Source of the DNA: Closterium sp. Naga37s-1
Lineage: Eukaryota; Streptophyta; Zygnematophyceae; Desmidiales; Closteriaceae
DNA: 64,000 nt
NCBI GenBank assembly: GCA_947471745.1
Contig: CANJKZ010000010.1
Coordinates: 9,173,501 to 9,237,500 of the forward strand
Direction: 5' to 3'
Of the stretch, positions 56,301-64,000 are shown one piece after another (position 1 is the first letter of the stretch; each line of letters begins with the position of its first letter). The position numbers were made by a program, and so were the translations under genes. The notes under the pieces were generated by a model, which was not told the origin of the DNA, searched no databases, and was given only the letters and a program-made list of their open reading frames with translations.

Positions 56301-59300
56301 GGTAACCAGAGGCAATGCAGTGCAGTTGGTAACAGGAAATTGATTATTGGAGATAAATGGGTCAAGGGAAGGAGGTGATAGGGAGAAGGAAATAATTTTA
56401 CTTGAGGACAACCGATGCCGGCCCAATGGACTGGTGCAGCCGCCCCTTTGAGTGCATATACGACAGCCCCTGCAGGAACCCCCTCAGAAGCTTCCGGATG
56501 AAGATCTCCCGCCGAAACAGAGGCTTGGCAGGATCGAACCGGTCCCAAACCTCAAAGTCCCCCAGGGCCCGAGCCTCGGCGGTAGCTTCGGAGGCAGCTT
56601 TGGCGTAGTCTGCTGCGGTGATGTAGCCATCGTCTCGCATCACCAACCACTGCTCTGGTGAGCGATGGGAAAAGGGGGGAGGGCGGGCGGGAAAAGTGGG
56701 GGATGTTGGGACAGATGGTGGGGATGGTTGTTGTGGATGGGCGGTGGGGGCGTGAAGTTGCTCAGAGCTCCCAGAAGCTCCACCCTGCTGCGGTGATGTT
56801 GCCATCGTCTCGCATCACCAACCACTGCTCTGGTGGGCGGTGCGGAGAGAGGGGGGAAATGAGGGGTGGTTTGGGGGATGGATGGTGAGTGGGAATGGGA
56901 GGTGGGGATGGTGAGTGGGAATGGGAGGTGGGGATGCCGATTTCGGATGGTCAGCGGGTACAGAGCATGCACCTTGCGGCAGCAAACGTGTTCTGTGACT
57001 TGTGCCACTCACTCTCCCACGCACCTTCTCGCCCGAGCTTGTCTCAAAGCCGCCCAGCAGCACCAGCACGTTGCGTGACACTTCCACCTCGTCGTCCTGT
57101 GCCTCGTCCTGTGGCAAACAAACATCAATGAATGCAATAAGCCAACAAGGAGAATGCAATAGGCATGTGCGACAACCATCAACGAATGCGCCTGCTCTCT
57201 CATCAAGGAAATCTCATCACCCAACCACTCAGACCCCCCCAACCCCCTCACACCCTGGCATAAACCCAACCCCATCACTTCCCACACCCCCAGCACCAAC
57301 CCACCTGGGCCTCCTGCAGAGCGACATGTGTCACGAGCTCATTGGCTGCCATGACATCCACGTCAACGGCCTTGGCGGCGGCCTCTCTGCCCGGATACGC
57401 CTTGAGCAGCACGCGCGTGCCCAGGCGCTCCCCTGGTGTTACCATGCGGCCTCGGTACATTCTGAGGGCGGGATGAGGAGGGAGGGGTTGGGGAGAAGGG
57501 GGAGGGGTGAAGGGAGCGCTAGCTTTACCGCCGGCCTCTCTGCCCGGATACGCCTTGAGCAGCACGCACGTGCCCAGGCGCTCCCCTGGTGTTACCATGC
57601 GCCCACGGTACATTATGAGGAGAGACAGGGGGAAGTGGAGGTGGTGGGGAAAAAGGGCGAGGGGTGAGGGGAGCCCTAGCCTCAATGCGAAGGTATGCCT
57701 TGAGCAGCGCAGCACGCGCGTGCCCAGCCGCTCCCCTGGCGTCGCCATGCGAACATGGCACATTTTGAAAGTGGAAAGAAGGGGGAGGGGGAAGAAAGTG
57801 TAGGGAGGAAAGGGAAGGGTGAGAGAGTTCTAGTATCAGTGTCAGCCTTGGAGGCGGCCTCCCTGCCCGGATTTGAGTCGACTCAAAAGGAGGCGGCCTC
57901 CCTGCCCGGATATGCCTTAAGCAGCACACACGTGCCCAATTGCTCCCCCGGGGTAACCATTCCGAGGGCACAGGGGGAGGAAGGGGGAGGGGGAGGAAGG
58001 GGGAGGAAGGGGGAGGAAGGGGGAGGAAGGGGGAGGAAGGGGGGAGAGAAAGGGGAAGGGGGAGGAAGGGGGGAGAGAAAGGGGAAGGGGGAGGAAGGGG
58101 GAGGAAGGGGGAGGAAGGGGGAGGAAGGGGGAGGAAGGGGGGAGAGAAAGGGGAAGGGGGAGGAAGGGGGAGGAAGGGGGAGGAAGGGGGAGGAAGGGGG
58201 AGGAAGGGGGGAGAGAAAGGGGAAGGGGGAGGAAGGGGGGAGAGAAAGGGGAAGGGGGAGGAAGGGGGGAGAGAAAGGGGAAGGGGGAGGAAGGGGGGAG
58301 AGAAAGGGGAAGGGGGAGGAAGGGGGGAGAGAAAGGGGAAGGGGGAGGAAGGGGGGAGAGAAAGGGGAAGGGGGAGGAAGGGGGGAGAGAAAGGGGAAGG
58401 GGGAGGAAGGGGGGAGAGAAAGGGGAAGGGGGAGGAAGGGGGGAGAGAAAGGGGAAGGGGGAGGAAGGGGGGAGAGAAAGGGGAAGGGGGAGGAAGGGGG
58501 GAGAGAAAGGGGAAGGGGGAGGAAGGGGGGAGAGAAAGGGGAAGGGGGAGGAAGGGGGGAGAGAAAGGGGAAGGGGGAGGAAGGGGGGAGAGAAAGGGGA
58601 AGGGGGAGGAAGGGGGGAGAGAAAGGGGAAGGGGGAGGAAGGGGGGAGAGAAAGGGGAAGGGGGAGGAAGGGGGAGAGAAAGGGGAAGGGGGAGGAAGGG
58701 GGGAGAGAAAGGGGAAGGGGGAGGAAGGGGGGAGAGAAAGGGGAAGGGGGAGGAAGGGGGGAGAGAAAGGGGAAGGGGGAGGAAGGGGGGAGAGAAAGGG
58801 GAAGGGGGAGGAAGGGGGGAGAGAAAGGGGAAGGGGGAGGAAGGGGGGAGAGAAAGGGGAAGGGGGAGGAAGGGGGGAGAGAAAGGGGAAGGGGGAGGAA
58901 GGGGGGAGAGAAAGGGGAAGGGGGAGGAAGGGGGGAGAGAAAGGGGAAGGGGGAGGAAGGGGGGAGAGAAAGGGGAAGGGGGAGGAAGGGGGGAGAGAAA
59001 GGGGAAGGGGAAGGAAGAGAGGGAGGGGTGAGGGAAGCCCTAGGCACCTGGATTTGATATCCGACCTGCTCTGCACGCCTCCTTGCCCGACCTCCTGCCC
59101 GCCTTCCGCCAGCTGGTTGATGTTCCTCTAGCTCAGCCCTGCTCGTTCAGCACTCAAGTTACCCCACAGTATACAAGAGAGAAAGGAAACCCTCCACGCA
59201 CCCCACCACACATGCATGCCTGGCTTTAATTACCTGATCTGCACACCGCCTCGCCCCACCTCCTGCCCGCCTCCCGCCAGCTGGTTGATGTCCCTCTCGC

Positions 59301-60031
59301 TCAGCCCTGCTGCCGTGTCCTCGCGGGACCCCGGCCACGTCAGCGACGACAGTGATGACGTGGACGAGGACGAACCGGGCGGCATGGAGTAGCTGGAGGG
59401 GCATGAAGGTGGGAGATTGCGTGGGGGAGGACAGATAGGGAAGGATGAGAAGATGCGAGTGGATAAGTTGTGTGGATAAAATGCGTGGATATGATGTGTG
59501 AACAGGATGTGTGGGTAGGATACGTAGACAACGAAGGTGCCTATAGGAGTGGCTCGAAGGAGAGGGGGGACATGGAACTGGCATTGAATTCATTCTCCAG
59601 TTCTCACCTGAAATTCAAGTTTCCGAAATTTCGCCAATGTGACACGTGGCGCACCTGGAGACGTTCATGAAGTCGAGGGTACCCAGTAATCGCTCCACGG
59701 AAAAGTCGTCCGGCGAGAATTGAACCACCGGGTCCACAGCCTCTGCTCTCGGCGCTCCCCGCGTCGCCCGCCTCTTCCTCCCTGAACCCGCCGCGTCGAT
59801 CCTAGATCCTGCCGACGCGCACCCTCCCTTGAGAGCTGCTGCTCTTCCAGCGAATCCATTCGCGGGATTGGTCCAAAAGGAGCTCGTGAGACGTGGCGGA
59901 GCGCGTCTATGGATGACCGGTGGGATGGGTGATGCTGTGCCTGATGGGATGGTCTGGTTGGCTGAGTGGTTGCAGGCTCGATGCGTAGCGCGAACGCACG
60001 TTGGGACCAAAGTGTGAAGCGTTGAAGCCAT
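53391..60031 (-). CDS. Plastid-type protein-kinase-like protein (probable pseudokinase), 11 exons, 509 aa
   Basis: Exons in transcription order: 60031-59655, 59392-59234, 57461-57305, 57108-57025, 56652-56402, 56220-56149, 55816-55676, 55215-55134, 54944-54898, 54509-54428, 53468-53391; all phases agree, giving 510 codons with TGA. The N-terminus (MASTLHTLVPTCVRATHRAC...) looks like a plastid transit peptide. Kinase-fold landmarks: VLLKAYPG with a VAIK-like Lys near 199, EVSRNVLVLLGGF (hinge-like), LLRGFLQGLSYMHSKGRLHQSIGPASVVLN, RLRDFAFAIDI, ADDIYAAGLLVAYMAF (helix F) and WELLQAMLNPDY.QRPSA. The catalytic HRD is HQS (332-334) and DFG is DFA (359-361), so phosphotransfer looks lost. It resembles the plant chloroplast kinase-like family. 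The stop lies inside the MITE target-site duplication. Almost every exon edge has intronic copies. Confidence 0.78.
53616..53740 (-). repeat. Two extra copies of the terminal kinase exon
   Basis: Copies starting at 53735 and 53616 (minus strand) repeat the last exon (53468 downward), each with a CATGCAG acceptor and AMLNPDY or AMLSPDY. They diverge after RPSA or equivalent. Only the 53468 copy gives the family-like end (ALQHRFF), but it has Cys where the others have Arg in DY(R/C)QR. Confidence 0.85.
53877..54412. repeat. 13-bp tandem array, about 41 units
   Basis: CCTTGCCTCCACC units in the last intron of the kinase-like gene. CCATGCC variants occur at the left end and one at the right; the interior is uniform. 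All frames are stop-free, so long ORFs here are artefacts. Confidence 0.95.
54620..54679 (-). repeat. Decoy copy of kinase exon 10 start
   Basis: Repeats the CAG acceptor and about 58 bp of exon 10 (54509 downward) at a 170-bp offset; it then runs into sequence with an in-frame stop (GTGCCGTGACTTGAG). Confidence 0.8.
55263..55610 (-). repeat. Copies of exon 8 start and exon 7 end (kinase-like gene)
   Basis: About 55263-55347 repeats the exon 8 start (CTATGCATCAGGACTGCT...). About 55515-55605 repeats the exon 7 end with its donor (TTTGGCCTTGCGGACGACGT). Confidence 0.85.
55889..56100 (-). repeat. Copies of exon 7 start and exon 6 end (kinase-like gene)
   Basis: 55946 downward repeats the exon 7 start (CAACCCCTCGGTGCTGTCAG) at a 130-bp offset. 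About 56078-56100 repeats the exon 6 end and donor (ATCAGGTGCGT). Confidence 0.85.
56785..56835 (-). repeat. Decoy copy of kinase exon 5 start
   Basis: About 45 bp (CAGAGCAGTGGTTGGTGATG...GATGGC) repeated upstream of exon 5 (56652), offset near 180 bp. Confidence 0.85.
57535..57965 (-). repeat. Three decoy copies of kinase exon 3 start, one split by a palindrome
   Basis: MVTPGE(R/Q)LGT(R/C)VLLKAYPGRE is encoded at about 57890-57960, partly at 57690-57765, and at 57540-57612, before functional exon 3 (57461-57305). In the first, 57850-57872 and 57889-57911 are a perfect 23-bp direct repeat around ATTTGAGTCGACTCAAAA (57871-57888). Confidence 0.9.
57970..59028. repeat. G-rich tandem array with 29-bp units, about 36 copies
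   Basis: Units of the type GAGAAAGGGGAAGGGGGAGGAAGGGGGGA follow a less regular GGAAGGGGGA lead-in; described here by its core AGAAAGGGGAAGGGGG. One unit lacks a G. Runs of four to six G on the plus strand are C-rich on the transcribed strand. It lies in intron 2 of the kinase-like gene; long ORFs here are artefacts. Confidence 0.93.
59067..59130 (-). repeat. Decoy copy of kinase exon 2 end
   Basis: Repeats GACATCAACCAGCTGGCGG...GTGCAGA-CAG-GT of exon 2 (59234 upward), at about 165-bp offset, with scattered changes. Confidence 0.8.
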
Positions 60032-61144
60032 GATTGAGATGGTGAAAGGATTTGGTGCTAGGCAGTCGTTCTAGGCGTTTGGGATCTAACCGCAACTCCT
60101 CTCGTTCCGGCTTCCAGAAGAGACACAGGGCATTAACAACTTAGATACGTAGTTGAGAATAGAGCTAACGCGAAAAACTGGTGGCCATGGCTGGTTGAGG
60201 GTAAGAACTGAAGGATGGTAATGGGAGAATGGACGGAGAATGAAACGCTGAAGGGAAAATGAAATGCTGAAATGCGATGAAGCTCAATTTGCGGTGAAGT
60301 GACGGGAAAATCTCTTCAGCACCGAGTGAACAGAAAAGTTGAGTGAAGGGGGATTTCCCTTGAGATCGTCGAACACAGCCCCTCTCCACGCCTGGCTGCC
60401 AGCTGGGCTAGCTGATCTGGCAAGTCCACGCACCAGCGCCTTACTCGACAGATCGGAGCTTCCAAGATCCTGCCACGCAAGGGGCATTTTTCGCTCTGGG
60501 AGTGACACACACTCGCAACAGTGGAAACAGCGTGGATGTAAGCTGTACTACTTTTATATCTATGAGTTTTTGCGTGTAAGAGCGGTTGCTATAATGTGTA
60601 TGAGGCGTTTTTGCATGGTCTCACGTTGACTCAGCATGACTCGGCTCGGCAACCACCTTGAGGGTAACCGAATCGTTAGAGTCATCAAGCTTCTCGACCG
60701 TCCGATCCAGGATTTCTGCACCCGATTGCGTGCACTGGACACCGCTTGTGGAACAAAGCACTGATCTCCAACATGGGCGCACAAAAGCACAAACCAGCAA
60801 GGCTGGGACCGCATTTTTGCACAAGGCTGAATCGAGGCACCTTATTGGGCCGCATTCGCACACTAATATCTGTGCACAATTACCGTACTGAAACACTCTG
60901 TATCTTACTGAATCACAGAAAACCGTGTCAACGACTCCACCACACCAGACATGAGTCCGCCATACTCAGCCTCTTTCGAAACAGGCTTCATCATCCCATG
61001 TTCTGCGATAGTAATCTGGGTGAGCTGACATACCTTCAAACTTAGGACCGAACTTGCCAACTTGAGTCTGGCTGGGCTGAACGCAACCTACCGATCTGTA
61101 CCGTTTAATTCCCGTCATTAATACTGCCTCCGCAACCCGCAGCA
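60032..61144. promoter_or_regulatory. Divergent upstream region between the kinase-like and secreted-protein genes
   Basis: About 1.1 kb between opposing start codons. A minus-strand frame at 60621-60896 ends in ...VEKLDDSNDSVTLKVV, but lacks a clear start or splice context. Otherwise no gene or RNA seen; presumed promoters and 5' UTRs. Confidence 0.35.
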
Positions 61145-63783
61145 ATGGCGTCGCTGCGATTTCGCGCACCGCCAGCGCGACGTAAGCTTTCTTTATTCCG
61201 TCTCACCGCGTACTTGGCGCTCGTGCTAGTAGTGCTCCCCGCGGCGCTGACAGCAAGCGCACAGCCCTGGCGGAAACATTCCGCCAACGGACAGGCGGGA
61301 ACTCCTCGCGCAGCCGTCACCATCCACAAGCTAACGGAACGGCTGCTGTACGCGGGAACAGGAAAGATTGCGCCATTGCGGAGGGCGCGGAGCGCCGCGT
61401 CTGGCGCTCACACAGCGGAAACTTCTTTGTTCGCCGATTCCGCCGGCGATGTCCGCACTACCGCTGAAAGCGCAGCCGCTGCGGACTCCGCAGAGATATT
61501 GTCGGACCTTCCGCCTGACGCTGCTCCGCGACCCGGGGTCGCCAGTGGGGAGGTCTCTCCGCGCCGAATCCACGGCGCGTCCGCAAATCGCCGCGGCGGC
61601 GGGGTAGCGCCTGGCGCGCGGCGCAGTTGGCCGCGGAATCCCGAGTTGCGGCGGTTGTGGGCGGAAAAAGAGTCCGCGGAGGAGGTAGCGCAGCAAGGGG
61701 CGGTCGGCAGGCAGGGGGAACGCGGGAAAGACAAGACGGCGGGTGCAAGGGCACCAGGAGGGTCAGGGGCAAGGACAGGGGCAGGGGCAGGGACTGCGGC
61801 GGCGGCGGTGGAGTTAAAAAAAGTGGTTGTGAGGAAACCTGTGGTGGGGTTCCCTGGGATCAACCAGAAGTCGCTGATTAACAGTGGCACCCCGCCCAGA
61901 TACAACCGAAGCATGGTGAGTGCTGGCGACTAGATATCCAGGTGCCTTTCGAGTCGACTCTAAGTCACCCGGTGGTGGGTTTCCCTGGGATCAACCAGAA
62001 GTCGCTGATTAACAGTGGCACCCCGCCCAGATACAACCGAAGCATGGTGAGTGGTGCCGCCCAACTATTACAGAAATCCTTCAGTGGATGTCAACGCGTT
62101 GGAGACATCACCGTCATCACCTTTCTCCATTTTTGAGGCGCCTCAAAAGACGATTTTTTAGGCGCTTCAAAAGTCAACGCGTTGGAGATACCACCGTCAT
62201 CACCTTTCTTGCATCTTCCCCACCCTTCAACCTTCCAATTCCCGGCCTTCTTTTCCGCTCTTTCTCTTCCTCCCCCCCCCCCCACCCGTCTTCCCCACAC
62301 CCCATGGTTCTCCGCGCATCCCTGTCTCAGATCAGAGTCACACCTCCGGATGTTGTCATGTGTGTGGGGAACGGGTTTATCCTCCATACAGTCAACACCG
62401 GTACGTGGTCACCGCATTCCGCCTTTCAGACGAGTATTTGATCTTTATCTTGATGCAATGTATGCTTTTCCAATCGCAACATTCCTCACCTGACACGCAC
62501 ACACGCACACCCCTTCATCGAAATAGTATCTTCCGCAACACGTTTTATGTCTCTTCCTTTACAAACACGTCTTTCTCACCCACCCACACAGCTCTGGTAG
62601 TGTATAATACCAAGGGGCAGCAACTGACAGCAATCACGCCACACAACGAGGTGCGGTGGGGAGAGAAGGGGCGGGGGGAGGGAGAGGAGGGGAGAGAGGG
62701 GTGGGAGAGCTAGGAGGGGAGGGGCTTCAGTGAGCGAATCTAAACCGTTTAGATTAGGGCGAGGGTATCAGTTCAAGGCTGGGATATGAAAGGCTGTCCT
62801 GCAATATATGGTAGATACACCCACGTGACGTGTCAGGATGACTCGGTTGGCCCACACCCTCTTTCGAGGTTGGTGGAGGGAGGGCGCCCCGCCTTGCCAT
62901 TCCCCTCCCCTTTTCCCTCCCTCCTTCACCCCTGGGCCTGCCCACCCCCCACGGCAGTTGTTCAAAGCGCTGCCACGCAACATCGTGTCATACGAGGGCG
63001 CGCCCAAGGGAGACGCCATTGCACACCCTCCCTCCCTGCCTGCCTGTCTGTCCCTCCCTCCCTCCCTCCCTCCCTCCCTCCCTCCCTCCCTCCCTCCCTC
63101 CCTCCCTCCCTCCCTCCCTCCCTCCCTCCCTCCCTCCCTCCCTCCTCCCTCCTCCCCTGCTGCGCCATCCCACACCCCCCCTGTGGCAGTTCTTCAACGC
63201 CCTGCCGCGCAACATGGGGGCATACGAGGGCGCGCCCAAGGGAGACGCCATTGGCGACATGACATGCACGTATGACCACCGCTCCAAACGCTTCTACCTC
63301 GCTACATACTGGACCGTGAGTGCTGATGGGGGTGCATCACAGTGTCTGGGTGACGCTGGGTGCTGCTGGGTGATGCTGGGTGATGCTGGATGATTCTGGA
63401 TGTCGCTGCTCCTCAAAAGACTCCCCTTGTCTCCCCTGCCCCCTCTCTTTCATCATTCTGGGGGCGGCAAGAACGCGTATGACAGGTTGGGGCAGGCGAG
63501 GTATCGGGCTTTGAGGCGCCCCCTCTCCCCTCCCTCTCCCCTCCCCCCTCACCCCTCCCTCCCTCCCTCCGCACCCCTCCCTCCCTCCTCCTCACCCCTC
63601 CCTCCCTCCCTCCTCCTCACCCCGTTCTTCCAGTCGGGGGGGGACAAGAACGCATATGACAGGTTTGGGCAGACGAGGTATCGGGCGGACGGGACAACAG
63701 TGGGGACTGGGCTGCTCGTTGCTGCCTCCACCACTCCCGACCCCACCAAACCGTGGAACCTCTTCTTCATCCCCTCATCGTGA
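61145..63783 (+). CDS. Secreted protein of unknown function, 5 exons, 391 aa
   Basis: Exons 61145-61915, 62331-62400, 62592-62650, 63190-63315, 63634-63783; all GT-AG with matching phases and TGA. The N-terminus has basic residues then a strong hydrophobic stretch (LTAYLALVLVVLPAAL) ending TASAQ, a classical signal peptide cleaved near residue 39. A Ser/Ala/Gly-rich region follows, then a conserved-looking core: PPDVVMCVGNGFILHTVNT, VVYNTKGQQLT, DMTCTYDHRSKRFYLATYW and a C-terminal SDPT-like TTPDPTKPWNLF. This order (PPD..CVGNG, a C-YD strand, DPT..W) is that of an uncharacterised extracellular beta-propeller-like family; the name is not known to me. The start is the first ATG with a signal peptide. 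Confidence 0.75.
61840..62046 (+). repeat. Exon 1 end duplicated around a palindrome variant
   Basis: About 75 bp ending AACCGAAGCATG-GTGAGTG occurs at 61841-61920 and again at 61972-62051 (offset 131). Between them is TTTCGAGTCGACTCTAAG (61947-61964) followed by TCACC. Both copies have a full GTGAGTG donor. Confidence 0.95.
62090..62209. repeat. 37-bp direct repeat around two palindromes (GCGC centres)
   Basis: 62090-62126 and 62173-62209 match with few changes. Between them are the perfect TTTTGAGGCGCCTCAAAA (62131-62148) and a decayed TTTTTAGGCGCTTCAAAA (62155-62172). It lies in intron 1 of the secreted-protein gene. Confidence 0.95.
62956..63018 (+). repeat. Decoy copy of exon 4 start (secreted-protein gene)
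   Basis: GGCAG acceptor plus TTGTTCAAAGCGCTGCCACGCAA... through GGAGACGCCATTG, matching exon 4 (63190 onward) at a ~231-bp offset. Confidence 0.85.
63046..63145. repeat. (CCCT)n microsatellite, about 24 units
   Basis: An uninterrupted CCCT run between the decoy and functional copies of exon 4, serving as a pyrimidine tract. Confidence 0.95.
63455..63523 (+). repeat. Decoy copy of exon 5 start ending in a palindrome remnant
   Basis: Repeats GGGGGCGGCAAGAACGCGTA...GGTATCGGGC of exon 5 (63634 onward), then breaks at CTTTGAGGCGCC (63509-63520), the GCGC palindrome half. Confidence 0.85.
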
Positions 63784-63834
63784 GAGTCCGCTGTGAATGG
63801 GAAATTATGTGCACTGTTGGCACATTATGATAGG

Positions 63835-64000
63835 GTTACCATACCATGCACGTTGTGTTACCATACCATGCACGTTGTGTTACCATACCATGCACGTTGT
63901 GTTACCATACCATGCACGTTGTGTTACCATACCATGCACGTTGTGTTACCATACCATGCACGTTGTGTTACCATACCATGCACGTTGTGTTACCATACCA
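63835..64000. repeat. 22-bp tandem array running off the window
   Basis: GTTACCATACCATGCACGTTGT-type units, about 7.5 copies and still going at the window end. It lies downstream of the secreted-protein gene. Confidence 0.93.

Noticed and set aside
57755-59131. ORFs of 360-460 aa rich in GERKGKGEEGG or LPPSSPFPFLS
   Set aside because: Translations of the 29-bp G-rich array.
60621-60896. Minus-strand frame ending VEKLDDSNDSVTLKVV as an exon
   Set aside because: No ATG-supported start, no partner exon and no recognisable family; kept only as a remark in the gap entry.
16149-62172. Palindromes as insertion footprints of an ordinary DNA transposon
   Set aside because: Target-site duplications have fixed short lengths, whereas the flanking repeats here vary from 23 to about 75 bp and there is no transposon body.
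63835-64000. Telomere-like repeat at the window end
   Set aside because: The 22-bp unit does not resemble TTTAGGG or related plant telomere repeats.

Overview
This is a eukaryotic nuclear window. The genes are split by GT-AG introns with pyrimidine-rich 3' ends, and I could join exons in frame for nearly every gene. The gene set (a plant-style bHLH factor, an F-box/WD40 protein, PIMT with an organelle-type leader, a kinase-like protein with a plastid-type leader) suggests the green lineage, possibly a streptophyte alga or bryophyte. I cannot name the species. Coding exons are GC-rich and intergenic DNA is more AT-rich.

Layout, left to right. (1) Minus strand 518-13183: a giant coiled-coil protein of about 3,287 aa with a C-terminal membrane anchor (golgin-like). 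(2) Plus 14431-19117: an F-box/WD40-type protein. (3) Minus 19375 to about 25864 or beyond: an unassigned gene whose introns hold a 4.2 kb 46-bp satellite and probably a 2 kb GAA tract. (4) Plus 28700-35562: protein-L-isoaspartate methyltransferase, with a 2.9 kb array of a 17-bp unit in intron 5. (5) Minus 36461-37507: single-exon unknown. (6) Plus 38972-44194: bifunctional CoA synthase (PPAT fused to dephospho-CoA kinase). (7) Plus 44785-48426: NAD(P)-binding epimerase-like protein. (8) Minus 49052-50902: bHLH transcription factor. (9) A hAT-type MITE at 52874-53387. (10) Minus 53391-60031: plastid-type kinase-like protein (probable pseudokinase). (11) Plus 61145-63783: secreted protein of unknown function. 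Four neighbouring pairs are head-to-head (1/2, 3/4, 5/6, 10/11), so their promoters probably share the gaps. The genes do not form a pathway.

The most unusual content is structural. First, an 18-bp palindrome, TTTTGAG-NNNN-CTCAAAA with a variable and usually self-complementary four-base centre (TCGA, GCGC, ACGT, AATT), recurs through the window. At many sites it sits exactly between two direct copies of the local sequence. It is also built into every unit of the 46-bp satellite. In at least two genes the palindrome plus duplication lies in frame inside a coding exon and reads FES(T/N)Q(K/N). Second, almost every intron next to an exon carries one to four degenerate tandem copies of that exon's edge, including its splice site. 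Together these suggest an active process of local, palindrome-associated tandem duplication that creates decoy splice sites, alternative exons, in-frame insertions and large intronic satellites. I know of no described element that matches it.
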